The position numbers were made by a program, and so were the translations under genes. The notes under the pieces are model-generated. The model was not told the DNA's origin and ran no database searches. It saw nothing but the letters and a program-made list of their open reading frames with translations. Below are positions 45,765 to 57,175 of a DNA stretch of 64,000 nucleotides, in pieces (positions within the stretch are counted from its first letter, which is position 1; every line of letters starts with the position of its first letter). The stretch covers positions 624,072 to 688,071 of the forward strand of contig MNCI01008279.1 in assembly GCA_015680685.1 (NCBI GenBank), written 5' to 3'. The stretch comes from Gnetum montanum (lineage: Eukaryota; Streptophyta; Gnetopsida; Gnetales; Gnetaceae).

Positions 45765-46977
45765 CATGGTGAACCCCTGAGCAAATTGAAATCTTCCCAG
45801 AGAGATGTGATTCGCAAGCATGCCCGACAATATACGCTCATGGAAAATGACGTCCTATGCAGACGTTCCTATGACGGGATATTGCATGCCATGCGTAGGC
45901 GAGGGGTAGTCGCGGAAGGTGATTAATGAAGTACATGAGGGACTATGTGGTGGACACATAGCACCTAGGGCTATGGCTGTGAAAATCAGACGCCTACGCT
46001 ACTATTAGCCCCATATGAAGTGTCACTATTTGTCAAAAGTTAGGATGTGTGACACATGCCAAAGATATGCAAATCTCATACAAGTTTCACCTACAGAGCA
46101 GCACCCAACGCAGATCACGTGGTCTTTCCAATGATGGGGACTAGACCTCATAGGACCTATCATGCCTAAGTCTTCCACAGGGCATAGCTTCATTATCACC
46201 ATCATTGAGTATTTTACTAAGTGGGTGGAAGCTATCCCCTTGAGGAAGATGATGTCTCAGCAGATCTTCCACTTCATTTTGGACAACATCGTGACAAGGT
46301 TTGGGCTTCCAATGACTATTGTAACTAACAACAGACCATAGTTCAGTAGTGCAGAAACCTGAACCTTCTGTAGCAATCTAGGCATCAGGCAATCATTCTC
46401 CTCCCCATATTACCCACAAGCGAACGGATAGGTGGAATCTACAAATAAGTCCATCATCAATTTGCTAAAGCGGATGCTTAACAACAACAAGAGATGGTGG
46501 CACGAGCAAATCCTCTATGTTCTATGGGCCTACAGAACGACATGCAGGACTACGACAAGTAAGACCCCTTATAGTCTCGTTTATGGATCTGAAGCTGTGT
46601 TGCCTCTTGAGCTATAGGTACCATCACTCCGAATGATCCTATCTAATGTCATGAGTGAAGTCCAGAACAACGAGTCGAGAATCATTGACCTCGACTCAAT
46701 AGAGGACAAGCATGCACAAATGCTGAGCTGCATAGAGCACTACCAGAGCAAGCAACAACAAAAACATCATGCAAACCCGCATCAACGACCAATACAGAAG
46801 GGAGACCTCATCCTTAAGGCCATCCATGAACATGTGAGCAAATTCTCAGCCAACTGGGAAGGCCCATACGTGGTCACCAAAGCCTTTGGGAACGGAGCCT
46901 TCAAGCTAGCAAACATGGACGGCAATGAGTTCGCAAACCCGGTGAATCACTCACACCTCAAGCCGTACTACATCTGA
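45765..46977 (+). pseudogene. Integrase of T1, broken
   Basis: The zinc-binding part is at about 45780-46080, with a damaged H-x-H-C-C pattern. The core runs about 46130-46440 with GLDLIGPIMPKSSTGH, EYFTKWVEAIPL, FGLPMTIVTNN and SSPYYPQANG. The expected D-N-G and G-Q-V-E motifs read N-N and G-stop-V-E. 46432-46617 has WHEQILYVLWAYRTTCRTTT. 46633-46977 is the C-terminal part, with GDLILKAIHEHVSKFSANWE and NHSHLKPYYI. Stops at CAG-type positions break it. Confidence 0.88.
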
Positions 46978-46994
46978 AGCATGAACACGGTAAC

Positions 46995-47300
46995 CATCAT
47001 CTGCTACGACATAAAACTGGCAAAGTTGGCAATCATCCGCTATGACATTAAACTGTCATAGCTCGTCTGCTATGATGTTAAACTAGCACAGCTTGTCCAC
47101 TATGATGTTAAACTAGCACAACTCATCTGCTATGACGTTAAACTGGCACAGCTCATCCACTACAACGTAAAACTAGCACAGCACGTCCGCTATGATGTTA
47201 AACTGGCACATATGGTCTACTGGGACCTTAAACCAGCACAGCAGTCCACTAGGACCTTAAACCAGTACACGTTCTACCAAGACCTTAACCTGGGTTCGCG
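46995..47300. repeat. About 30-bp tandem array after integrase in T1
   Basis: About nine units with the core GTTAAACTAGCACAGC and CTGCTATGA. It resembles the cores of the two arrays that flank the antisense gene. Confidence 0.85.
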
Positions 47301-48169
47301 GCACGTCCCCAGCATGTATCTGCATTAAGTACACATCAAGCAAGCATGCACAATGCCAACATTGGACGGGATGTTGCAGTTCTAGGATGCGATTCATGAT
47401 GCACTGAGGACACGATCTGGAACATACGCAACACTGCTGCCCCTAGCATCTTATTGATCCCCCGGAGATGTCGTATGACATCTCACTAACCCCTTAGACC
47501 TACTGTCGCCACGGCCCATTGCCCTAATGGTAGTTCCTTGGTCAATGCCTGCTGCTAGAGTTCCTGCAGTATTGTGGCCCAGCCACAATATTGTTACCCT
47601 CCAGCTCCCTACTAGCATCTGGGCTCAAGAAACGTTTAGCTATGTGGTAGCTGACCCCATAGCTGAACTGAGAATGCATGCATTTGGCAAGGATCCACAC
47701 TCACAGTAACTCCCAGCTCCTTCGATGTCGGCTCCTCCACACTGATGCTGCCAAGGCCGCTGCTACCCTTCCTAGTTTCGACACCATACACCAACAAAGG
47801 TGTCTAAGAGCTTCAACAATGTCTACAACAAGGAAGACCTTTGCCCTTGTTTTGCATCATGGTCGTTTCTTCTAGTTTTCTCTTTGTTGTGTTTGCAGGG
47901 TGCAGCCGAATGTGCATCTTACCATGTCAGCAAATGCTATAGCATTGTGAAGTGGTTGTCTTGGCTAGCTTGGCTACCTTAGAGTGCACATCCTACCCTA
48001 CCGTCTACGCTCCTTCCCTTTACCTTATTTCTCGCACCCACAATTCCTACTCGTGCCCCTCTTTTACAAGCTTTTTCCAACACCTGTTAAGCCCTCCTGT
48101 TTGCTCAACCGCAAAGTCCATGATGTGCGTAACATAGCTCGCCGCATGGGAAGCACCTGTGGGTAGGTT
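47301..48169. other. Region between pol and 3' LTR of T1
   Basis: No recognised gene. Short open frames overlap in several phases and look random. The polypurine tract and the first part of the 3' LTR would be expected here but are missing, so a deletion probably joins this to 48170. Confidence 0.45.
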
Positions 48170-49230
48170 AAGTGTAGCATAGCATAGAGGATATGCAATA
48201 AACAGTCAGCGTGCTTCAAAGGCTTCCAACACATGCAGCAAGATGCGTAACAAGATGCTATGCTACGCCAACATGCTACGCTACAAAGCATAGCACAGCG
48301 TAGCAAGCAGTTACGCTACATCAATGCACTTCACCTAATTGCACCGTTGGCACACATCTCCAAACTCTGACGATGCAATTACAGCATGGCAGGCTCGCAA
48401 TTACGGCATGGTAGGCTCGTAATTACAACGGTCATGCATGTCCAACGGTCATGCACGCCCATGCAACATAGACAAGTCAACGCTGGCCCAAGGCACATGG
48501 CATCCAAATCGCACCTTTCGCGTGCCCTTGGCCCTATAAATACCCTAATGAGCAATGCTAAAAGGGATCTAGTCTAGGTCTTTCTTTGGCAGAAAACACA
48601 AGGAGCAAGTGCGAAGCAAGCAAGCAAGTGGGTGACAAGTCTGCTAGTTGGTGAATTGGTTGGCTGGCAAGCAAAAAATTGACATTGTATTCCTGAGCAT
48701 TATAAACATCTTGTTTGACACTACAAACAGTTGGCACTCTCGTTTTGGCATTTTGTTTTGCTCTTTCCTGCTATCCTCATAGCATTGTCCATTGTTGACT
48801 CCCGAGTTTGCATTCAAGCATACAATTGTCTTGCTTTGGACGTCTTGGTTACCTTTGGTATCTCTGCGCCTCCCAACATCGCGCAACCAATTGTATCCAC
48901 CTTGATGGAGTGAAGCCATAATCTTGAAGCAGCACATTTTCCTAACTGCATTTTACTTTATTTTTCTTGCTTACCATTACATTTTTACATTGTTTTCTGT
49001 CCCTCTTGCATTTAAAGTTATCATTTTATGCTAGAGGTCTCGTTTTCAAATTATCCATTTATGAAAGGTTATATTAACACCGACTAAGTCCCTGTCTAAT
49101 CGACCAAACCATTCAGGGCACTCCATTTCTGTTTAATCCAGCACGGCCATCTAGCAGATCTAGGGTTAAGACTGTCAGTGATCGATGGCCTCTCGATGTT
49201 TTCCAGCCATTGACGTTTTTGGTTGCTACA
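48170..49230 (+). repeat. 3' LTR of T1, 5' truncated
   Basis: Aligns with 32479-33522 of the 5' LTR from TGTAGCATAGCAT on. The TATA box is at 48534-48542 and the end is TTGGTTGCTACA at 49230. The first 650 or so bases are missing. It is followed by ATCTA. Confidence 0.88.
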
Positions 49231-49235
49231 ATCTA
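49231..49235. repeat. Target site duplication of T1, right (ATCTA)
   Basis: Partner of GTCTA at 31818-31822. Confidence 0.7.
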
Positions 49236-50094
49236 TCGGGCCCAATTATCAGAGCCCAATTATCAGATCCTTGTTATCGGAGCCCTGATACAAGATACAT
49301 GGTTTGTCAGGCCCAGTTATCATAGCCCAATAATCAGGGCCGTGATATCGTGGTTCTGGTGTGAGCCTATAAATAAAAGGCAGCACACTTGGTTTTGGCA
49401 TTAGTCTTTAGATTTTATTGTAATTTTTTAAGTTTAGATTCCTCTTAACCCTTTCCTCCCAGTGCATGCCCGCAGTGTGGTGATTGTAATTGTACAGCAT
49501 CCTTATTTGAGTGTGATGTACTTGGACATGCACATGACCAGCAATAAAGATCGAGATTACTTCATCATTTCAGCATTCACTTAGTTTAATTATTTAATTT
49601 TTATTGTTATTTATTACTTTTGTAGTTAACATCTCTTTACCCTAAACTCCTATTAAACACGAAATGAGTACGACTTGATCATAAGCATTTAAGTGTGACT
49701 ACTTGGTAACCAAGTAGTGTACCTAGGATCTATGCTTGATAATCCTAGTGGTAGTTGTACATGAGGTCCAAGATGTGTACGGATGATTGAGGAATGGATG
49801 CTCATCGCACTTAGGCTAGTTTAGATTCTCTCTCCCTTTTCCTCTTAGCTAAATTAAAGATATTTTCCATTGCCTCTAGGAGTAGCACTAGGTTAGAAAC
49901 CACATCATACACCTCACTCTGTACTAAACCATACGTGACAAGGCTAATAGTAGTCCAGGTGGGAAGACAGTGAACTGCAACCTACGAGTAACTATCTAGA
50001 TACCACAACTAGCCCGTCTGTGAAGTTCAATCGAATCGTGCGTGAAATGCTCGTATTCGTATGGTTGTGTGTAGGGGTACCTCACCACTCATTA
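49236..50094 (+). repeat. 5' LTR of A4, main part
   Basis: Continues the LTR that begins at 31806. U3 has repeats of the type CCCAATTATCAGAG. TATA-like CCTATAAATAAAAGG is at about 49366. The end is CTCATTA, where the usual final CA is TA. A primer site follows. Confidence 0.82.
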
Positions 50095-50095
50095 T

Positions 50096-50113
50096 TGGCA
50101 CCATTGTCGGGGA
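50096..50113 (+). promoter_or_regulatory. Primer binding site of A4
   Basis: TGGCACCATTGTCGGGGA, the tRNA-Asp-type site with two apparent C-to-T or G-to-A changes. Confidence 0.8.
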
Positions 50114-50235
50114 TGGTGCTAGTTATCTAGATTAGTTATATCATACAAGGTCGTTGTATAGGAATTAACAATATATATTTTAAGAGGAACTAATTACAAA
50201 AAGTCACATATGAATTCACACACAACTTCACAATC

Positions 50236-51603
50236 ATGTCTCTCCTACAAGATTATAATAATGCCACACTTAGTGAGGAAATTCATTGGAGAACCAATGA
50301 ATTATATGATAATGAGGATTGGAGTACACAACTTGAGGTGGGGATTTCTTATAAACATAAACGAAAGTAACATCATCCCAACACACGAAAGCATAACTTA
50401 CCCGATGATGATGAACCCTTGGACATGGCCTTAGAAAGATATTATGCACTATTAAATAACTGTCCAGGCCATGCGTTCTCCAAGGAAAGGCTAATGTACC
50501 ATATCATTGATGGGCTTCATGATGAAACAAGAGAGACTCTAGGAATGTATGCCCAAGGTCAAATATACAAACTATGAACCCCTCAATTCCAAGAGCTTAT
50601 TAAGTGGATAGCAAAAGAAGAAGTAGAAATGGCTAGATGGGAGAGTGTTGAAAAACATCAACAGGACCAAAATCTCAACTTAACAAAGGTCCATAATCAC
50701 AAAAAGGAGAAATCAACCTACCACAAGGAGAAAGAACCATCTTTGTTGGTACAACAATTGTTAGAGGAAGTCGAGGCAAAGGTTAATAAGATGTTGGAAT
50801 GGATGCATAAAAAGTGTGGAGAATATATTGATATTATTGGAGATAGAGTTTTAACAACTTGAGAAGCAGGACAAAATATCATTAGACATTCGGAAAGAAG
50901 GGATGAACAAAATAAGAGCTCAACTGCCGATCATACATATGAATGCAACATTTTCCTATACGATCACCCCAAGGTTCAATGCCCAATCTTGTTACATTTA
51001 TATGAGCATTGGGGAAACACTTTACACCTAGATTTCGTACAGAGATACTATGTTCGATCACAGTGGAAACAATCCCAGTCGTGGGGGAAGCCATCCCTAA
51101 ACTGGAGACACCCTTCATATCATCCGAATCCAAACGCTTATCTAGTTCAATACCCTATTTCTCCACCTAGGCCAACATACTCTATCTCGTAGCATTATCA
51201 TTCTCCTCAATACTATCAGCCCATGTCCTCAACACAACCACCACCTTGTGCACCTTACACTTCTCCTAATTTTCAACATTCTCATCCTTTCCCTCCTACA
51301 TCGCCACCAACTGTTCCTAAGGTGTCTGCACCACAGCAACAACCCCCAAACGTTACTTGTGCTACTATTGCCAACAGTAGTGAGAGACCTTAGCAACATC
51401 AAAGGCATCCCTTCTTTAGAAATGACCCTAGGAAGGGACAACACAATTCCAAGGCCACTGCATCCTCCAACTCAGCACACGTCCAACACTGTAGTGCATC
51501 CTTCTCTTCGAACCCAATGCCTCATGTTACTGCATCAAGGCCACTAATTAACACTCCAACCACCATACGGCCTAATGAATACAGCCATGGAGAGTGACAT
51601 CCT
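50236..51603 (+). pseudogene. Gag of A4, internally deleted
   Basis: Starts MSLLQDYNNATLSEEIHW. It then passes directly to ALERYYALLNNCPGHAFSKE and IDGLHDETRETLGMYAQGQI, which match A3 around 19600-19480, so about 1 kb of the Gag N-half is missing near 50400. 50629-50862 is a Lys/Glu-rich helical part. The zinc knuckle appears decayed around 50930-51000. The frame near 51400 (QRHPFFRNDPRK) leads into the protease region; T2 interrupts it at 51604. Confidence 0.75.
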
Positions 51604-52873
51604 TGAAACACCATGAAATTTTGAGACCTTGATGATTCAGCAAAGTCTTGAATTTTAGGCAAGGATTTTCACAAGTGGCACATCTCAGCAAGTTTTCTTT
51701 TTTGGCCAAGAGCCTGCTACGCTATGCTACGTAGCTCAGCATAGTAGACTCCAGGAGAATAGAACAACACAAGAGATGCGTAGCAAAAACACTTCAATTT
51801 TGCAAGTTAGCCATTTTCAAAAATCTTAACTTTTTCCATACTACACCGCATTACGCTATGCAGCGTAATGTAGCATAACGCAAGTAGTACAATTGACTTA
51901 GCCACAGCAACAAAGATAACAAAATTTAGGTAGTAGCAGTCATCACGCCACGATACACTGCCCAGCGTATCATAGCGTAGTCACGGGACAGTTTATTCAG
52001 TGCAAGAGATAAGGTCAAATGAATAGTCTTCTTAAAGGATAGTTACGCTATACTACGCTTCAGAGGATAACACAATGTAGCACCACAAGTTTCAGCTACA
52101 GCACATCAGGTCAACGTCATTTTGTGGGCCAAGGACACGCGTCATCTAAACCATGTTCTTCTCCTAACCCTAATCTTATAAATCCCCCCAGCGGACAACG
52201 CTCAAGGGGTTGACGAGTGTGGGCAATGATTGGCAATTTTGACAATTTTTTGGCAAAGATTAGTGAGACGACGAAAAAGGATGGACAATAGAAGAGCATC
52301 GACGGTGACAGAGAGAAGCTTTTGATTAGAGATTCCAAGTTAGCAAACACTTTGCTTTGAGCCTGACTCCCTTGCGCCCAGATTTGGCTAGTGAACAAGG
52401 TAGATTGGCCTTTGCTTATTTAATCTTTAAATAGCTTCTTGTTGGTGGCAGATACTTCATCCAAACTAGAGTACATTTGTAAATCCTATTTTATTTGTCA
52501 TATTTATTTACAAGGAAAATCCCAGATCTTGGGATCATGCATGTTCCAAATTCAATTCATTGTGCCTTGTTTACATTGAATTATACAATCATTTTGCATA
52601 ATTTACATTGCCTTCATTACCTTCGAGATCCAATCTAGGAGCAGATCTTGTTTTCTCATAAATCAATAACATATTCTCATATTAAATTGTTGCCTCGTTA
52701 TATGATTATTGACAAATTTACTAAATAAGTAAGTCCCTATCTGATTGATAAGACCATTCAAGGCACCTCGGATTCATTTCCTCTAGCATGGCTCTTGCAC
52801 GAATCCGGGGTTAGAACTGTGTACATGAAAATCTCCTTGGTATTTCCAGCAACTGACGTTTTCCATCATTACA
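51604..52873 (+). repeat. 5' LTR of T2
   Basis: About 1270 bp, TGAAACACC to ...ATCATTACA. TATA-like CTTATAAAT is at 52175-52183. It shares the GCTACGCTATG-type hairpin motifs in U3 and the R-U5 region with T1. A primer-site remnant GGTGCTAGAAGGAGGG follows at 52881-52896. Confidence 0.85.
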
Positions 52874-53127
52874 GTTTTAAGGTGCTAGAAGGAGGGCCCA
52901 AACCTCTAATCTGCTTTCATGGGTAGTCCTGTAAGCTATATGTACCCATTATTGACTGACGTAAACGTGATACCTCCATGGTTGTCTACGTGATCGTGTG
53001 GTACAGATCAATCGCTTCGACGATTCCTTTGGAATCTAGCAAGATAGAAAGCCCACATCTATCTTTAATCTGCCTTTGCCTTTGTCATCTTCAGCCCTGT
53101 TATCATTACTTTCTAGCTGTGTAGAGA

Positions 53128-55760
53128 ATGGCTGCATCAACCACTGCTGTTGATACCATTAGCCTCGAAAACCCCTGGATGCTGCAAGTTACACCTGCTA
53201 TTGTTGAACCACCGACCAGTCCGTTGCAGCTACGCCGGTCCCTTAGGATTCAAAACAAAGAGCTTGAGGAACACGCTCAGCGTAGGGAACACTACAACTT
53301 CCTCTGTGCCAAGTTGATGGCGAATCTGCCTATGTATATCCAAGAACTTGAAGCAAAACTTGAATACGAGTTCATATACTGTAACGGAAAGGAATTTTTT
53401 CCTTCACCTAACGCCTCCATATCCCTGACGGACTAGCAACAGTGGATGCTGGATCAACTGCTAATGGCCAGGGTGTCAGCGGAACAATGAGACGAGATGT
53501 TCCACGATGAAGCATCCCACGATGGGCAGGAGGACTTAGATTCCCACTCCGAGGGAGGTAGTCATGCTAGCTTTGTCATGGCTCCTCCCTCCATAGCATC
53601 CCATGTAAACCTGCTGTTTATGGTCACTACGCCATTATTGTTGACTACTGCTGACCGTGTGATGCATGCGTTCCATCAACATTTTTTCTCTCTGGCTACC
53701 TTCCCGAGTGTTGTCCCTTGACAGACCATTCCTCCGTAGTCACAATTAGCCAATCCATCTCATTGCATACCTACACCTACGTCATCGTATGTGCATTCAT
53801 CTCTCTGGCTACCTTCCCGGGTAGTGCCTACTTCGCAATTACGCACAGCCTCGGCATTCATCCCAACTTTCGCTCCTACTACACAATCAACGGCGGGACC
53901 TGCCACTACCATGTGGTGGGTTCCAAGTACATCACCCCCTATTACGCAGCGTACATAGATGTCCCATCTCACTCATAATCAACACCAAGTCTTGCAACTG
54001 GTAAATTCAACTACAGGGTCATTGCCTGTGCCCCTGGCTACGCAAACGTACCCTATGGCACAATCGACCATAGTCACCCCGCCTACATCACTGGTAGGGT
54101 GGTGGATGACATAGGCGGCACTACCTACAAGAACAATTCTAACTGCATTGCTCATAGGCCATGCTGCTGCCCCTATCCCACCATCCATCGTGGCTCCCCT
54201 TGCTATTCCACAACCAATCCCTTCATCCTCGAGCCTAGACTAAGCCTTCCAACTTATCCAAACCCTTACTGAGGAGGTTAAACGTCTCAAGGCTGTCGGT
54301 TCTAACACAATATAGGTCATGGATTTCTACCATGATGATCCTATCAGTTTGACAATACCCATCTTATTGCTACCTCCTAGGATGCCACTTCCCCATTTTA
54401 CAAAATACAATGGGGAAGGTGATCCCAACGCTCATCTAGTTACCTTCAGGTCAGAGTCATTGTTGCTGCAACAATGGCCATATACCATCATCCATGTATT
54501 TGCTATGTCCCTAACAGGTAAAGCTTTAGTTGGTATCATGTACTTCCATGCTCTTCCATCTCAACCTTGGAAGAGCTACTAACTCAGTTCGTGATCTGTT
54601 TCAAATACAACCTAAAACCAGAAGTCACGCTAGATCAGTTAATGGGAGTTAAGCAAGATCCACTCGAGCCAGTCCAAAAGTTTATACAGTGGTGGAGCAC
54701 CACCTTGAATGAAATTTGTGAACCCATCGTGGAGTCCTATTTGTTGGAAATCTTCAAGGGGGCAGTTAATGATTTTATTAAGTCTAAACTATATTACCTC
54801 GCTCCCCGCTCCCTCAGCCAAGCCTTCGCTTAGACTAAGAGCATTTAAGACACGGCAGAGGCTAGCAAAGACCCAATGTATGTGGTCTATAAAAATGCCC
54901 ATAATAAGAGCAAAGGCAAGGGCAAAGCTGCAACGACAATAGTAGCAGCCGTGGCCGAAGGGGTCAAAAAGAAAAATAACAACAATAAAGTACCTACAGT
55001 GCCTACTGAGGCCACAACTAGCTCAAACAGCATCGATCAGGAAACAGCACCCACCCCTGAGGCATCCCCATAGCCAAAGCCTAATTTCGAGTGTAAAGAT
55101 CACTCAAAATACACGGCTCTACCTATAAAGCTTTCAAAACTGCTAAAGCAACTGTTGGGAACTAGCCGCATCCAACACAAGACAGTGTCTAAGGAGGCTC
55201 TGTAGTTCCACAGACGGCACTGTGAGCTACTCAAGAACCCCTCCTCAGCCTTGCCTAATGAGTTGCCAGTCTCCAAAAACTTCAGGCTAGATCATTTTTG
55301 TGACTACCACCAACTATGTGATCACGACACGGATTACTGTTGGGCATTGAAAGATGACATTCAACACATGATCGACCAAGGTAAGTTGATCCTAGACAGC
55401 AGTAGTTTGGTCCGTCCAAAAAACCAGTCCATGCATGTGTACCAAAACCGTTAAACACAAATAATGCAGGGTACACTATCAACGTAGTGGGCACAGAAGG
55501 CGATGGCCAGGCATAGCCGAAGAAACCCTTTGTGTTGCGTGTGCCTCCTCACCCATCTCAGACGACAAGCCCGTCAACATCAACTAGTGCGGCTCAGCGA
55601 CAACCTTTTATCCTCCAAGTCCCGTCTCGGACTTTTGTTCCATAGCCGACTATCTATAAAGCCATGGCCCAGCCTGCGCCCACACCTAGGGCACCCTTTG
55701 TCATCAAGGTGTCAAAGCCGTTAGTTGCTCCTGCTACCTAGGGGTAAATCTCTAAGTCAA
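53128..55760 (+). pseudogene. Gag of T2, broken
   Basis: The start at 53128 (MAASTTAVDTISLENP) opens a 102-codon frame with HYNFLCAKLMANLPMYIQEL, matching T1. The Gag core at 54319-54833 has LVTFRSESLLLQQWPYTIIH and, after a frameshift, LEELLTQFVICFKYN. 55251-55454 has CDYHQLCDHDTDYCWALKDD, the Tat-type zinc-finger motif with its Cys and His residues kept. Stops and frameshifts differ from those in T1. Confidence 0.85.
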
Positions 55761-56074
55761 CATCCTAATCACAACCTACCAAGAAAAGAGAACTGTGTAT
55801 GACAGATAACACAACCAAGGATAGCCTTACACTAGGATTTCCTAAGCCTACACCCCTTGCCTCAGTGCCCTTGGCCCCACCTTCCTCTAAAAAAGATGAC
55901 GTTATGCAAACACAACCATCTTCTCCCTGCCCAAGAAAACACAATCCTCAACTAGAAACTATTCCTCCCCGAGAGATCCGTCTCCTGGGACGAATGGAAG
56001 AAGAGAAGGGTAACAAATAACCAGATTGTGGGCATGATCTCCTTGATGCTTTTATGCAAGTCAAGTAGGCTCTC

Positions 56075-56935
56075 AAACAAAAAAATACAATGCTGAGCCT
56101 GTATGAATTGCTGATGACATCCCAAAAGCATCATGAAGCCATGGTTTGCATGCTAACGTCCATACCTATGGACAAAAACTTGCTAACAGATGAAGAAGCA
56201 ATCCATTCAATTATGCTTCCCCCCATTGCTGAGCAACTACGATCTCCCCAACTGACATTTCATGACGAGTCCATTAAGGACGACCCAGAAATGGGTCAGG
56301 TTACAACAGCATCCATGTTCATCACTATCTGGGTCGGCCAGTACAGAATCTGGAGAGTACACGTAGATGATGGGGCCACTGCCAATGTCATTCCATTCCC
56401 TATAGTGGACAAACTGGGTTTGCTTAACTAGATCAATCCCACAACAACGTCATTTTTGAAGTCATTTAACGGGCCACGAGTGCAAGTTAAGGGAACGGTG
56501 CACATCAACTTTGTAGCAGGGGATCAATTCCCCACAAACGTAGTGTTCATCATCGTCGAGGAGATGCCCGGCTTCAACCTAATCTTAGGGAGGTCTTGAT
56601 TAGCTTAATTAAGGGCAGTCTATTCACCCATTCATTAGGAGATCCACTTGTCCTATGTAGGAGGAGAACTAATCATCCATGGTGATAAGATAATCCTTCA
56701 AGTGGTTAACAATGTGGAAATGGAACAAGGTTCGAAGATTGAAGTCCCCGAAGATCGAACCCCTATCCCAACAGTTGAACAGGTCGACACAATGGCCAAT
56801 GAAAGCTTGACTTGGGCTGAACTACCCTTCCAAGGAGAAGATGGTAGCGTAGAGGAATGTTGTAATAAACCCCCTCATCCATATGCTTCGCTAAACCTAA
56901 AAATGATCAAGAAACAGCTACAGAGCTAGCAAATG
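56075..56935 (+). pseudogene. Protease region of T2, broken
   Basis: 56090-56431 contains VTTASMFITIWVGQYRIW and VHVDDGATANVIPFPIVDKL, with the D-D-G-A active site also seen in T1. 56570-56600 has FNLILGRS followed by a stop in place of the Trp present in T1. 56648-56929 is the C-terminal part. The frame is broken by three or more stops. Confidence 0.82.
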
Positions 56936-57039
56936 AACACGTTAGCGTGACATGTTATACCAATCCACATTGTTTACTGTTACGCAATTTACGCTCTTTC
57001 TGGTCGCATTGTTCTTATTACGATTTTTCATACACACCT

Positions 57040-57175
57040 TGTCTCAAAATGGTCTTAAACTAGTTACGGCCTACTACGGCCTAAAACTGGCAATTTTGTT
57101 TATTCTTTTACAAGTACAATGGCCCTGGCCGAAATGGCCTTAAACTATTAGCAGCCCGTAATGGTCTAAAATGTG
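57040..57175. repeat. Short GGCCTAAAACTAG-type repeats in T2
   Basis: Four or five degenerate copies of the motif, at the place of the 27-bp array of T1, between protease and the antisense stop codon. Confidence 0.65.

Larger units (their letters stand above)
31823..49230 (+). mobile_element. Tat/Ogre-like giant Ty3/gypsy element T1 with an antisense gene
   Basis: A 17.4 kb element. Order on plus: 5' LTR (31823-33522), primer site, gag, protease, a 27-bp array, a spliced gene on the opposite strand (38210-42628), a 58-bp array, reverse transcriptase, RNase H, a second RNase H-like domain, integrase, a 30-bp array and a truncated 3' LTR (about 48170-49230). The second RNase H, the Tat-type zinc finger in gag and the great length point to the Tat/Ogre lineage. 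Coding regions carry many stops. Confidence 0.9.
31806..51603 (+). mobile_element. Athila-like element A4, split by T1 and T2
   Basis: The LTR starts at 31806 with TGATGAGTCATGG and is interrupted after 17 bp by T1 (31823-49230). It resumes at 49236 and ends at 50094 next to a primer site. Gag follows until T2 enters at 51604; the rest must lie beyond T2, outside the window. Without T1 and its duplicated 5 bp, the LTR reads smoothly as ...GTCTA TCGGGCCC.... Orientation is opposite to A1-A3. Confidence 0.85.

Noticed and set aside
47527-48166. Overlapping 60-65 codon frames after T1 integrase
   Set aside because: Several phases open for similar short lengths, no motif, no counterpart in view.
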